Shown one piece after another: positions 27,331 through 36,656 of a DNA stretch of 64,000 nt. Numbering within the stretch: the first letter of the stretch is position 1; each line of letters begins with the position of its first letter. Both the position numbers and the translations under genes were made by a program. Under the pieces are notes generated by a model that saw only the letters and a program-made list of their open reading frames with translations, did not search any database and was not told where the DNA came from. The stretch is from contig JADJQZ010000001.1 in assembly GCA_016712465.1 (NCBI GenBank), forward strand, positions 3,720,001-3,784,000, given 5' to 3'. Origin of the DNA: Candidatus Obscuribacter sp. GTDB lineage: Bacteria > Cyanobacteriota > Vampirovibrionia > Obscuribacterales > Obscuribacteraceae.

Positions 27331-28755
27331 CTAGGGCTCTACCTTCTGGGGCAGAGCCTCTTTAATGAGGGCGAAAGAGCCGGTAATGATAAGCCTTTCG
27401 CCATAGGCTCCGGCATTTTCCCGCAAAAATTCCTGCCCTTTCCGGCTGGCTTCCTGAAATGTAGCAGTCACCTCGGCCTTGGCCCCCAGTTTCTGGGCCA
27501 GACCTTCCAGATCAAAGGCACTGCGAATCGCCCTGGTGTTACTCAAGTGCGGCAGATAGACCCTATCTCCGGCCCTGAGCAGGTTTTGCAAAATCTCCTC
27601 GTGATTTTTATTGGCAAAACAAGCAAAAATGAAGACCAGCTTCTTGCCCGGATAAAGTTCGTCCAGGGAGCGGCGCAAAGCCAGAGCACCATGTCCATTA
27701 TGGGCACCGTCCAGAATGGCAGGTGGTTCTGCCAGGATTTGAAAGCGGCCTGGCCAGTAGGCTTTTTTCAAACCGGCAAGCAGTGACCTGAGGTCGTCCT
27801 GTCCGAAGCTGCGCTTTTCGCGCAGAACCAGATAATTGACCGCGGCAAAAACGGCTACCATGGCGTTACTCCGCTGGTAAGCGCCCTTCAGTCCAAGCTC
27901 TACAATAACGCCCTCACGCAAGGAGCGCTCCACAAATTCGATGCTCTGAAGCTGTTCGCGGGTGAACATGCCGGAGGGATCCTGAATGGTCAACTCAAAA
28001 TCTCGCAAAAATTGACTGTCATAAGTAGCACCAGATATGGCCAGAAGCGGAGCATTCAGGGTCAGGGCCCGCTCCTTCAAAACCCTCAGGGCGGGCTCCT
28101 GCACGGCAGTAATTAGAGGCACCGCCGGCTTTATAATGCCGGCCTTTTCGAAGGCTATTTTCTCCCTGGTATCGCCGAGGATATGAACATGATCGAGTTC
28201 CACATTGGTAAGCACTGATACAAGTACATTCTGGAGCACATTGGTGGCATCAAAACGCCCACCCAGACCAACTTCATAGACGCAAGCCTGAACGCCGGCG
28301 GCGTTGAAATAAGAAACCGACATGGCCATGAGCAGCTCGAACCAGGTAAGGGCGCCATGCTCTGGGTGCTCACTGGCAAAGCGCAAACTGGCTTCCCTCA
28401 CGGCCGTCAAAGTCTTAGCAAAGTCCTCATCGGAAATGAACTGGCCATCAATGACAAAACGCTCGTTGAAGCGCTTCAAATGCGGACCGGTAAATTTCCC
28501 GGTCCTGTAGCCAAAAGCTTCCAGGATGCTGGCAATAAAGGTAGTGACACTGCCTTTACCGTTGGTGCCGCCCACGTGCACGGCGGCAATTTTGTTTTGC
28601 GGCTGGGGATGGTCCTGGCAGGCAAAGAAGCTTTCCATTCGCTCAAGGCCGGGCCGCTCAAAAGTAGGACCTATTGACTCCAGGTAGTCAAGGCACTCTT
28701 CATAAGTGAGGCTCAAGGTTGGGGGAAACTCTGACTGAGACAAAGCGGCAATCAA
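27331..28755 (-). CDS. folC: Folylpolyglutamate/dihydrofolate synthase
   Basis: Adds glutamate to dihydropteroate or folate. The family P-loop VGGTNGKGSVTTFIASIL is near residue 62, with FTGPHLKRFNERF, the acidic loop ELDHVHILGDTREKIAFEKAGI and the late LDGAHN motif all present. ACVYEVGLGGRFDATNVL is also diagnostic. Length 474 is slightly long for the family. The start is assigned to TTG at 28755 with no good ribosome site, so the N-terminal few residues are uncertain. Confidence 0.92.
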   Translation of the reverse strand: MIAALSQSEFPPTLSLTYEECLDYLESIGPTFERPGLERMESFFACQDHPQPQNKIAAVHVGGTNGKGSVTTFIASILEAFGYRTGKFTGPHLKRFNERFVIDGQFISDEDFAKTLTAVREASLRFASEHPEHGALTWFELLMAMSVSYFNAAGVQACVYEVGLGGRFDATNVLQNVLVSVLTNVELDHVHILGDTREKIAFEKAGIIKPAVPLITAVQEPALRVLKERALTLNAPLLAISGATYDSQFLRDFELTIQDPSGMFTREQLQSIEFVERSLREGVIVELGLKGAYQRSNAMVAVFAAVNYLVLREKRSFGQDDLRSLLAGLKKAYWPGRFQILAEPPAILDGAHNGHGALALRRSLDELYPGKKLVFIFACFANKNHEEILQNLLRAGDRVYLPHLSNTRAIRSAFDLEGLAQKLGAKAEVTATFQEASRKGQEFLRENAGAYGERLIITGSFALIKEALPQKVEP

Positions 28756-28948
28756 AAAATGAGATACGAGAGAACATGGTAACTGATGAAAGGCAAGTGC
28801 GACTCAAGCAAACCACAATTGTTGCGGCAGCCCCGCCTGGAAGCGGCGGAATTTTTGATAAAGCAGTTTTCATCCGGGTCATGAGAATGTCACAAGCGCT
28901 CTGTTTAATGGGAGAGTTCACCCCCATTTTCTTTTAAACGGAAGCACC
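28756..28948. other. Divergent intergenic region folC / esterase
   Basis: Two overlapping short frames exist (plus strand to 28937, minus strand from 28927) but neither has convincing protein character. GGAAG at about 28938-28945 is the ribosome site for the esterase. No clear promoter pair was found. Confidence 0.4.
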
Positions 28949-29962
28949 ATGCCAATCGATACCCCCACAGCCGCTACTGCTGCCGATGCGCTGCCGGAAT
29001 TGAGTTTTAACGCCGGAAGCTCCGACCAGTCACTCTTTCTTCGAGTTATGGACGAAGTTCGCCCGGTCAGGGCAGGCGAAGCCAAAGAGAAAAGTTCAGA
29101 GAGTGAAAGCCAACTGCAGGCCCCACGACCGGGCGAAACCTCCATAGAAAAGATAACCCTGCCGGACGGCAGCGAGGCTCCCTACAGGCTGCATGTGCCG
29201 AAGGACTATGACGGAAAAACTGCCCTGCCTGTGGTTTTCATGTTTCACGGCTACGGCATAAGACGGGGTCAGGGAGACACCGACAAAGGTGCCCGGGGCA
29301 TGGAAGAAGTGAGTGGTTTGAGCAAGCTGGCGGACCGGGAAAAATTCATTGCCGTCTATCCCGATGGCAACCCCAAAAGCTCTTATTCATGGAATAACGG
29401 TCAGTGGTTTTTCTCGGAACGAGACGACAAGGCGCTCACCAGCGGCATAATGGATACCCTGAAAGAGAAGTTGAATGTAGACGAAGACCGCATGTATATC
29501 ATCGGTTATTCACAAGGGGGTAGCTTCAGCCACCGGATCGCCAACGAGCTCTCTCAGAGAGTAGCGGCCGTGGTTGAAAACGGCGGCTGGATGACAGGCA
29601 AGGAAAAACAGCCGGACAAGCCATTTCCGATCATGTCCATCCAATCCAAAACCGACGGCACCGTACCCATGGACGGCAATCCCTGGTACAGCATCACTAT
29701 GAAACCGGAAGTTTACACGCAGGACTTCTACAAACGGGCCCACGGCATAGAGGGCGCACCGGAAGTAGCAAAACGCACAGGCAAAGACGGTACGGAAGTA
29801 GAAGAGCTGGTCTGGAAAGCACCGTCCGGCGCCGAAGTTAAGACCATGCTGCTGAACAATCAAGGGCACCTCTGGTACGGCGGCAAAGGGGCTGAAGTAG
29901 CGCCTATCAATACTACGGAAGAAGCCTGGAACTTTCTCAAGCGCTTCTCCAGACACCAGTAA
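28949..29962 (+). CDS. Alpha/beta hydrolase, PHB-depolymerase/feruloyl-esterase-like
   Basis: A 337-residue enzyme. After a disordered N-terminus of about 70 residues comes PYRLHVPKDYDGKTALPVVFMFHGYG, with the oxyanion-hole HG. The serine nucleophile is in GYSQGG (near residue 188), Asp is probably in SKTDGTVP, and His is in NQGHLWYG. The fold and order match the poly(3-hydroxybutyrate) depolymerase/LpqC group of esterases. Members are usually secreted, but no signal peptide is visible here. The substrate is unknown; hydrolysis of an ester is a safe inference. Confidence 0.8.
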   Translation: MPIDTPTAATAADALPELSFNAGSSDQSLFLRVMDEVRPVRAGEAKEKSSESESQLQAPRPGETSIEKITLPDGSEAPYRLHVPKDYDGKTALPVVFMFHGYGIRRGQGDTDKGARGMEEVSGLSKLADREKFIAVYPDGNPKSSYSWNNGQWFFSERDDKALTSGIMDTLKEKLNVDEDRMYIIGYSQGGSFSHRIANELSQRVAAVVENGGWMTGKEKQPDKPFPIMSIQSKTDGTVPMDGNPWYSITMKPEVYTQDFYKRAHGIEGAPEVAKRTGKDGTEVEELVWKAPSGAEVKTMLLNNQGHLWYGGKGAEVAPINTTEEAWNFLKRFSRHQ

Positions 29963-30006
29963 TTCCAGTAGAATTTGACAATCTAGAAACAGATTGAGGC
30001 AATAAT

Positions 30007-30555
30007 TTGGCATTATTCACAAGGGCACATCTGGTAGAAACCAGAAGGGTGCATGAAGGCGGCATCATATCCCTGCGCATCGATTCCCTGGAAGCAGAAG
30101 ATGGGCTCTCCGTGACGCGCGAGGTGGTGGAGCATAACGGCGGCGTGGTCATTGCCTGCGAACCGGAACCAGGACGCGTCTTACTGGTCAGGCAGTACCG
30201 CTACTCCATCGACAAAGACCTGCTTGAGTTGCCGGCCGGTCGTATCGAGAAGGATGAAAATCCACTTCCGGCCGCCCAGAGAGAACTGACCGAGGAGACC
30301 GGATTCAGTGCCAGCCACTGGCTGGAACTGGCCAGACTCTATTCGGCGCCTGGATTTTGTAACGAAGTGCTCTACCTTTATCACGCTACCGGGGTGACCT
30401 TCCTGGGCAAGAACCTCGATTTCGACGAGGAAACGGAAGTTCTTGACTTGAGCCTGGCCGAGGCCTGGAGTTTAGTCAGCCAGGGTAAGATTCAAGATGC
30501 CAAGACAGTAGCCGGACTCGGTCTGATGAGCAACCGCAGCCAGTCGCCTCACTGA
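30007..30555 (+). CDS. Nudix hydrolase, ADP-ribose pyrophosphatase type
   Basis: A 182-residue enzyme. The Nudix box is complete: G-x5-E-x7-REL-x-EE-x-G, read as GRIEKDEN ... AQRELTEETGF near residues 78-101. The N-terminal strands (HEGGIISLRIDSL) and LVRQYRYSIDKDLLELPAG resemble the NUDT5/TrgB-like ADP-ribose pyrophosphatases, which split ADP-ribose into AMP and ribose 5-phosphate. The start is TTG at 30007 behind a weak ribosome site. It is probably co-transcribed with the upstream esterase (44 bases apart). Confidence 0.88.
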   Translation: MALFTRAHLVETRRVHEGGIISLRIDSLEAEDGLSVTREVVEHNGGVVIACEPEPGRVLLVRQYRYSIDKDLLELPAGRIEKDENPLPAAQRELTEETGFSASHWLELARLYSAPGFCNEVLYLYHATGVTFLGKNLDFDEETEVLDLSLAEAWSLVSQGKIQDAKTVAGLGLMSNRSQSPH

Positions 30556-30717
30556 CCGGTGCCCCAAATGCCGAGCTTAAAAAACTTTGATACTCGTCCT
30601 GCCTGAAAGAAGCGGCAGAGGCGTACCCGGTAGCACCCCCCTTGGTGATAATATAGGTGACGATTCAATTCCAGATTCGATTCTAGAAAATATTTCTGGT
30701 TCTGCTAGAGGATTCTC

Positions 30718-30966
30718 ATGGCCAATAAGAGCGATAAATGCTGTTCTTCCCTGCCCGTAGCGGCAATGTTCTATATGGCGGTTTTTTCCGCGCTCATCGT
30801 GGGCGGTTCTTTTGAAGTAATCAAGTACTGGCCTCTGCCGGTGAGTGTGGTTCCGGTGATGGGTTTCAAAGGCGGCGCCATCTGGGGAGCCGTTGCCGGT
30901 GGTCTTTTCGGACTGATCCTGGGCTTCGTCACAGACGAAAAGCACTTCGAAGAATCCAACTCCTGA
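30718..30966 (+). CDS. Small two-helix membrane protein
   Basis: An 82-residue protein. It starts with a short Cys pair (DKCCSS), then a membrane segment (VAAMFYMAVFSALIVGG), and a second Gly-rich helix (AIWGAVAGGLFGLILGFV) with a charged tail. AGAGGA precedes the ATG well. It has its own terminator, so it is likely an independent unit. No function is recognised. Confidence 0.65.
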   Translation: MANKSDKCCSSLPVAAMFYMAVFSALIVGGSFEVIKYWPLPVSVVPVMGFKGGAIWGAVAGGLFGLILGFVTDEKHFEESNS

Positions 30967-30987
30967 TCGCTTAAACAATAAGACTTC

Positions 30988-31024
30988 AGAGAGGACCCTC
31001 TGCCTGGACGGTCCTCTCTTTCTT
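30988..31024 (+). terminator. Intrinsic terminator after the small membrane protein
   Basis: AGAGAGGACC and GGTCCTCTCT form a perfect ten-base stem, with TTCTTTG after it. Confidence 0.85.
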
Positions 31025-31040
31025 TGCAATCACTAGCTCT

Positions 31041-31421
31041 CTATTTGCTGCTTCCGGCAAAAACCAGGTCATAGCCGGTCTTGTCAAAGCCCACCAGGAG
31101 CTGCCTGCCGATCCTGAGAGTGGGCGCACGCAGATTGCCTGTGGGACCTATTAACAAAGCTATGAGCTCATCATCGGAGGGTTTATCCGCCTTTAAATCC
31201 AGATGAACGCTCTTTGTGCCCCGTGAGGCATAAATATGGTCCACACTGCCGGCCAATTTCAGGGCCTCCTCCTTGCCCATACGCACTTTACGCGCATCTA
31301 CGCTTTCTAGAATTTCAACATTATGAGACGCAAGATAGAGACCGGCCTTCTCGCAGGTGCTGCAAGAGTTTCGATGATAGCGCCAGTCGATAGTAGTCTT
31401 GCCGGTTTGCCTGGTGGTCAT
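31041..31421 (-). CDS. ArsC/Spx-like thioredoxin-fold protein
   Basis: A 126-residue protein from ATG 31421 (behind GAGGAA). The motif HRNSCSTCEKAG near residue 20 is a CxxC at the first helix, as in the ArsC-family (seleno)proteins. The C-terminal GPTGNLRAPTLRIGRQLLVGF is highly characteristic of that group. The first Cys is sometimes selenocysteine in relatives; here both are encoded as Cys. A redox or thiol-transfer role is likely, but arsenate reduction is not shown. It stands alone between two terminated units. Confidence 0.75.
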   Translation of the reverse strand: MTTRQTGKTTIDWRYHRNSCSTCEKAGLYLASHNVEILESVDARKVRMGKEEALKLAGSVDHIYASRGTKSVHLDLKADKPSDDELIALLIGPTGNLRAPTLRIGRQLLVGFDKTGYDLVFAGSSK

Positions 31422-31515
31422 AGCCAAATTCCTCAATTGCCATATATAGACTAACTAGAAGTATAGACAGCAACAAACTGGGTATACGCTAAGAAGAATG
31501 AAAGGTTTGTGGTGA

Positions 31516-33705
31516 ATGCAAAGCGGAAACTTCAGGATGCCCTCTACGGACGGGCCGGCTAATCTGGAGCAAGGACGGGCACTTTGCCAGCAAGGACTTT
31601 TTCTCGATGCGGTGCCCTATTTTGAGGCGGCTTTAAGCGCTACAGAACGCACATTCGGCGAAAGTGCGCCGGAGCTTGCCGAATACATGCAAGATCTGGG
31701 TGACGTCTATGCAGCCGTGGAAAGACCGGCCGACTCTCTGAGAGTTTTCGATAGGCTCTATCGACTGGGAGAGAGCATCCTTGGCTCCAATCATCCGCAA
31801 ATAGTGACTGTGCTCTGGAAGATGTCCATCCTGGCCGAACGCCTTGGTCTGGTGGAAGATTCCTTCGAGATGTGCAATCAAGCTCTAAGTAGAGCCAGGC
31901 TCTGCCTGCGTCCCGATGAGGAACTGGCCAAAGCTGTGGTGGAGAGATACAGCTACTTGAGCAATTTGATGCGCGAGATGGATGAAATGCGGCGCCGGGG
32001 GGAAGATCCGCTCAACCTGCAGCAAATAGAAAACACCCTGGAAGCACCGCGCAGTTACCAGACAGACTTGCAAGAGCCTCCTCCGGCTCCCTTCCGCCAG
32101 GAAGAGCGCCCCTATGAAGGAGCGGTGGAGAATCTCGGCAATCAGTATCAAAACGTAGAGCGCATGCCCTTCAGTCCGTCCCTCAACGATGCCCTGGGTA
32201 GCGCCTCCGTAGTAAATTTGGAAAGCATCAACCGAACCAAAGCCCTTGATGCCGACCTCATGGCCCAGAATGCCAGAACTCCACAACAGGGACATCTGAC
32301 CGGCTCTTCCGTATTCGGACAAAGGGAAGTACCGGGGCCCTATGAAGAAGATGATTACAGTCTGGAGGACATCGAAAATCTAACCGGCAGGAAAACTCCC
32401 CGTATTCAACACGGACCTGGAAAAACCAGGAGGTTTTCACAAGAAGACGATACGCGCATAGTCATGGGTCGCATCATGAAAGACTATATGGTGCCGATTG
32501 TAGGCTTTCTTGTGCTTTTGGGAATTGTTGCCTATGGATGCCTGCCCCTTCTATCTGGCGGCAAAGACCGAGGCTCCGCCACGCAAGCCGCAGGCTCCAA
32601 GTCAGACAAGCCGGAATTTACTTTCGCAACCGGAGACGGACTGAAAGAAGTGCGCCTGATGCCGGGCAGCCGCGCCGTCATCGCCACCGCCAATGGTGCC
32701 ATGACCATACCCATGAGAAAAATCGACAACAACTGGGGCGATTACTTGCAGGTCATGGCCAGCGCCCTCACTGAAAAGCAAATATTCTTCGCCCGAGTAC
32801 CTGGAGGCATCGAAGCAGAAGACGGCATCATGTACTACGGCGACAAAGAATCGGAACAAATAGTCATTGCCAAAATGAAGAAGATGGCGGCCTTTGCCCA
32901 GGGTATTTTCTTGCGCTCCGGCTCCTACCCCACCTTTCCGCCTCCGGGTGCCACACCGGAGTTCAGCTACAATAGCCCCTTCACCGGCAAGCTCTTACCG
33001 ATACCTATAAAACAAGTGGCTGAAACCGGCGAAAGCTATGCCAACACCCAACTTGTTCTGGAAACCGGCGGTACGGTTATGGATACGGAGATGACGGAGC
33101 CCGGCCAGATCTGCACTTACACTACCCTCTACGGCGACGCCAAATTGAACAGGCAGCGAACCACCGCTTTCTTCGTAAGAGGTCTGGATCGCGACGGCAA
33201 ATTTATCAAGCAATCCAAACCCGGTCTCAGTCTCGTCATTCAGGCCGACAACAGCGTCCTGCCTCAGACCGGCAGCGGCAGCGCGGTAAAACCAGCAAAA
33301 GGTGGTTCAGAACTGAAGAAGACCAACGCCCGCAGTCGGAAAAAAGATAAAGGCCCAAAAACCGCCCCGATTAAGGCGGCGCCCGAGTCTGTCGGCGAAA
33401 AATCCGGGCTGGCGGAAAACCAGCAGCAAGATTTGCTCAAGAACGTCAAGCCCATCAAAGCCGGCAAGCCCACAAGACTCTGGCTGGTATCGGCCAATAT
33501 TGTGCCCCTCCCCATCCTGCACTACGGGCTGCCCCTCACCCTTCTGGCCGTCACCATCATCACCTTTGCCATGTCTCGCATGGAAGGAGTGGACATAAAA
33601 GGAAAAGCCACCACCGGAAATAGCGGAGCCATGCTCAAGGTGTCGCTTTTCTTCTTTGTGGTGACTTTTGCCAGTTTGTTTATGGAGCTGACGGTCTACA
33701 ACTGA
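31516..33705 (+). CDS. TPR protein with one central and two C-terminal membrane helices
   Basis: A 729-residue protein. About three TPR-like helix pairs occupy the first 165 residues (QGRALCQQGLFLDAVPYFEA and following). A disordered acidic/Pro-rich region follows to about residue 300, then a membrane helix (VPIVGFLVLLGIVAYGCLPLL, about 325-345). A folded exoplasmic region spans 360-575, followed by a Lys-rich linker and two more helices at the end (LPILHYGLPLTLLAVTIITF and MLKVSLFFFVVTFASLFMEL). TPR side and folded side would be on opposite faces of the membrane. No enzyme motif was found. The start may be ATG 31516 or 31537. Confidence 0.7.
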   Translation: MQSGNFRMPSTDGPANLEQGRALCQQGLFLDAVPYFEAALSATERTFGESAPELAEYMQDLGDVYAAVERPADSLRVFDRLYRLGESILGSNHPQIVTVLWKMSILAERLGLVEDSFEMCNQALSRARLCLRPDEELAKAVVERYSYLSNLMREMDEMRRRGEDPLNLQQIENTLEAPRSYQTDLQEPPPAPFRQEERPYEGAVENLGNQYQNVERMPFSPSLNDALGSASVVNLESINRTKALDADLMAQNARTPQQGHLTGSSVFGQREVPGPYEEDDYSLEDIENLTGRKTPRIQHGPGKTRRFSQEDDTRIVMGRIMKDYMVPIVGFLVLLGIVAYGCLPLLSGGKDRGSATQAAGSKSDKPEFTFATGDGLKEVRLMPGSRAVIATANGAMTIPMRKIDNNWGDYLQVMASALTEKQIFFARVPGGIEAEDGIMYYGDKESEQIVIAKMKKMAAFAQGIFLRSGSYPTFPPPGATPEFSYNSPFTGKLLPIPIKQVAETGESYANTQLVLETGGTVMDTEMTEPGQICTYTTLYGDAKLNRQRTTAFFVRGLDRDGKFIKQSKPGLSLVIQADNSVLPQTGSGSAVKPAKGGSELKKTNARSRKKDKGPKTAPIKAAPESVGEKSGLAENQQQDLLKNVKPIKAGKPTRLWLVSANIVPLPILHYGLPLTLLAVTIITFAMSRMEGVDIKGKATTGNSGAMLKVSLFFFVVTFASLFMELTVYN

Positions 33706-33710
33706 GACTA

Positions 33711-35744
33711 TTAGTCGTCGTCGCCGCCGTCGATGTCACCGTCGCCGGTGGCATCCGTTCCCGGGGAAGGAACAATAGCGGGCAGGGTAGGATCAACGTA
33801 CTTCTCGCCGATGTAGCCGGTCTTATCGCCCAGGATTTTATGCAAAGTACCGGCTTCCACCTGACGGCGGAAACGAATATCCACAGCCGTACCATTGGTC
33901 AAATAGGTCGGGCGCTTGCCGGAACCGGTGGCATACTGCTTATAATAAGAAGCAGGAAAACCGCTGGTTTCAGCGAAATCGGACTGGTTGGAGAGGATGG
34001 GTGTCTTACCGGTACCTTTGGGACCGGCAATATACGACTTGGCACCAAGACCATGGGCCACAAATTGCATGTTCAAGGGAGCCATGGCCGTATCGTCGTT
34101 ATCGAGAGGTTCCCCGGCATGTCTGCCGCCGGTGGATTTACCGGGCTGGTAGACCTGATCTCTGATGTAAACGTCCCAGGTGTCCTCAAGGGACATCTTG
34201 TTCACTTCCTTCAGGTCTGGCACAAAGTTAAACGGTCCCAGCTTCAGTTTGCCCACGGCGCTCTTTTTGACGGCGTCAATAGACTCTGAGTAGAGCTGAT
34301 TCTCGCCGGCCACCAGATACTCGACAGGCTCGTGCTGCTTGGCGTCATAAGTAATCAAACCATCGCTGGGACGCACTCTGTATACATGGATGTTGCCGTT
34401 GGGAATCTGACCGAGCACATAGATCTGGGCGGAACCCAGCTTGGCATGGGTCTTCCAATCCACCATCAGAGGGTTGGGGTTCTTGAACTTGAAAGCAGGG
34501 TCTATAAGCATAGCCCGGGCAGAAGCCATATCCAGCTTGGTGCCGGCCCGCTTCCACCAGTCAAAGAGTGACTTTCTGAAGACATTGCCGACATTCTGAT
34601 CGAGGGGATCGAATTCCCAGGTACGATCTCTCAAGGTGGCGCCGCCCATGGGGAAGGGGAAGTCGCCCCCGTCGGAATACTGATAAGAGCAGTGAGTACC
34701 GTTCTTGTTGAAATCAGCGTAAGTAAGCATGTCGCCCGGTTTGGTTATCTCGGGACAGAGGCCGTCGGGGAAGCTGAAGGTGAGCGCACCGGGAGCCGGC
34801 TTGGGATCGACTACGTTAGCCGGCTGGGCACAGGCCGCAGCGTGCACCGTATAGCCATTAGCATTGCGGGCATCGTTCATCTTCTGGTCGGCTTCGGCAC
34901 GCACCACCGTGGCAATCTGATAGGGCAGGCCCGCCACCACGGGAGTCCAGTTTTTCTCGGAAACCAGCTTGATGGCATCGCCGACACCGGCAAAGACGAA
35001 GTCGGTGCCGTCATAGGGAATGTTCATATAGCTCATATATTTGCCGCCCTGCTGAGCAGGAGCCGGCACATTAGCCCAACCGTTGGGGTTGGGAAGCCCG
35101 ATATTGGTGATGGAACCGCCATTGATGGCTCCCAGGCTGAGCTTGAGAGAGCCGGCCACATAATCGGAGCTGCCGGTCATGCGGATGCCGTTTTGCTGGT
35201 AGGCAGTTTCGGCATCTTTATAGACCTCGATATTGTTGCCGCTCAGGTCTTTGGAAACATAGCCCGGGGCTATGGCCTTATTCAGCTCGGCGGCAAGCAA
35301 GGTCTGAGCGGCAAGGGCCTTAGCCAGATCTTTCTTGATGATTTCTTTCAGGTTAACATCGCCCAGCTTGTCGGCAATTATCATATCGAGCCGCAGGGTG
35401 CCGATGATGCCGTTGATGCTGCGCACAGGCGTGTAGAAATTATCGGCAGCCGTGGTCGTGGAGCCCACCGGCGCCGCATCGGAAAGAGAAACGAAGCCGT
35501 AATCCGGCGTGTCGATGGCAATCATGCTCAGGTCACGAGCGGCTGCCAGCGCCGCCGCCTCAATGGCCGTGCGCTGCTCGTTGTTGGTACCGAGCAAACG
35601 CACATAACCCAATCCGAAAAATGCTATCAAGGCGATAAGCCCGATGGTAGCAGCCGTAATGAAAACCAGCATATTGCCCCTTGGTCGGCGACGCCGGTCT
35701 GTTGCCGCCGCCTCGCCTGCAATACGCCCCTGTTTTAGATTCAT
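33711..35744 (-). CDS. TadG-like pilus-associated surface protein 2
   Basis: A 677-residue paralogue of the protein at 21032-23185. It shares RGNMLVFITA, the membrane anchor, GYVRLLGTNNEQRTAIEAAAL, and the later CAQPANV-DPKPAPGA and FRRQV segments. ATG at 35744 is chosen because GAGGGAAG precedes it and the homology begins there; a further 38 codons upstream are open. The C-terminus is short and Asp-rich (GDGDIDGGDDD), unlike the Pro-rich tail of copy 1. It may be an alternative subunit for the same or a related surface structure. It converges with the TPR gene, five bases apart. Confidence 0.75.
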   Translation of the reverse strand: MNLKQGRIAGEAAATDRRRRPRGNMLVFITAATIGLIALIAFFGLGYVRLLGTNNEQRTAIEAAALAAARDLSMIAIDTPDYGFVSLSDAAPVGSTTTAADNFYTPVRSINGIIGTLRLDMIIADKLGDVNLKEIIKKDLAKALAAQTLLAAELNKAIAPGYVSKDLSGNNIEVYKDAETAYQQNGIRMTGSSDYVAGSLKLSLGAINGGSITNIGLPNPNGWANVPAPAQQGGKYMSYMNIPYDGTDFVFAGVGDAIKLVSEKNWTPVVAGLPYQIATVVRAEADQKMNDARNANGYTVHAAACAQPANVVDPKPAPGALTFSFPDGLCPEITKPGDMLTYADFNKNGTHCSYQYSDGGDFPFPMGGATLRDRTWEFDPLDQNVGNVFRKSLFDWWKRAGTKLDMASARAMLIDPAFKFKNPNPLMVDWKTHAKLGSAQIYVLGQIPNGNIHVYRVRPSDGLITYDAKQHEPVEYLVAGENQLYSESIDAVKKSAVGKLKLGPFNFVPDLKEVNKMSLEDTWDVYIRDQVYQPGKSTGGRHAGEPLDNDDTAMAPLNMQFVAHGLGAKSYIAGPKGTGKTPILSNQSDFAETSGFPASYYKQYATGSGKRPTYLTNGTAVDIRFRRQVEAGTLHKILGDKTGYIGEKYVDPTLPAIVPSPGTDATGDGDIDGGDDD

Positions 35745-35945
35745 ATTTCTTCCCTCTGCCTTAAGATGAAGACGTGCCCGGTCTATTAATATCCGTTTGA
35801 CCTGCTCAATTAGTAAGGATGCCGTGGGAAATGCCAATCGCCGGAAATAGACAACCACTTACATTGTACCCTCGCCAAGCCGGACTGGGTAGGTCTGCCC
35901 GGCAAGGAAGGCAGTTTCGGGCAGCTTCCAGGCTCAAATTTCCTC

Positions 35946-36656
35946 TCAAATCGTGTGCTCGGGAAAGGCGAAGAATTCACTGATCAGATAGGCCGCCGCC
36001 CCAAAAGCGACGGAAACATTCAAAGATTCCTTCTGCCCTCTCATGCTCAAGTGACAGACCTGATCGCAGTAATACTGGGCTTCTCTGGACACACCACTGA
36101 CTTCATTGCCCACCACCAGAGCCAGTGGTCGCCTGAGCTTGCCTTCCTGCAGGCATCGATAGAGGGGCTCAGAATTGTCATTCTTTTCGAGAGCCACCAG
36201 GCAAAAATTCGCCGACTTTAATTCCTGCAGGCAACCGGCGATGAAGGGGCGAAATTGCCAGGGTACGAAGTCTTCCGCCCCCAGCGATACTTTGGCGATT
36301 TCTTTGCGCGGCGGCAAACCGGTGATGCCGCACAGGTAAATAGCAGAGAATCCGGCACCATCGGCGGTTCTAAATACGGCACCAACATTGTGCAAACTGC
36401 GCAGATCCTCGATTACCACTACCAGGTCGCTGGCGGCCGGCAAAGCAATAGAAGGCGACTGGGGATTGGACCTTACCTTCTTCTGCATTTCCTCAAAGTG
36501 AACGGCGGAGCGCGGTGTGAAAGGGCGCAGGCAAACAGGACAGACCGGTACCGCCACCGCACTACTTTCAATTGGAAGAGAAAACCCGGCACAATCAGGA
36601 TAAGGACAACGCCACTGAACCTGACGGTCGGACTGGTCAAGATCAATGGACGGCAT
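35946..36656 (-). CDS. TrmH/SpoU-family RNA methyltransferase with N-terminal zinc-ribbon-like segment
   Basis: A 236-residue SAM-dependent 2'-O-methyltransferase of the SPOUT class. Motif 1 is seen as NVGAVFRTADGAG, motif 2 as LVVGNEVSGVS and motif 3 as SMRGQKESLNVSVAFGAAAYL. The N-terminal 55 residues hold CPYPDC and CPVC, a probable four-Cys zinc ribbon not present in most members; it may help bind RNA. The start codon overlaps the stop of the upstream TPR gene (TAATG), so the pair is translationally coupled. The target RNA cannot be told. Confidence 0.85.
   Translation of the reverse strand: MPSIDLDQSDRQVQWRCPYPDCAGFSLPIESSAVAVPVCPVCLRPFTPRSAVHFEEMQKKVRSNPQSPSIALPAASDLVVVIEDLRSLHNVGAVFRTADGAGFSAIYLCGITGLPPRKEIAKVSLGAEDFVPWQFRPFIAGCLQELKSANFCLVALEKNDNSEPLYRCLQEGKLRRPLALVVGNEVSGVSREAQYYCDQVCHLSMRGQKESLNVSVAFGAAAYLISEFFAFPEHTI

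Noticed and set aside
34692..35738. A 348-codon plus-strand frame opposite TadG-like gene 2
   Set aside because: It lies entirely antisense to a strongly supported gene and has no family features; G+C-rich genes often open such shadow frames.
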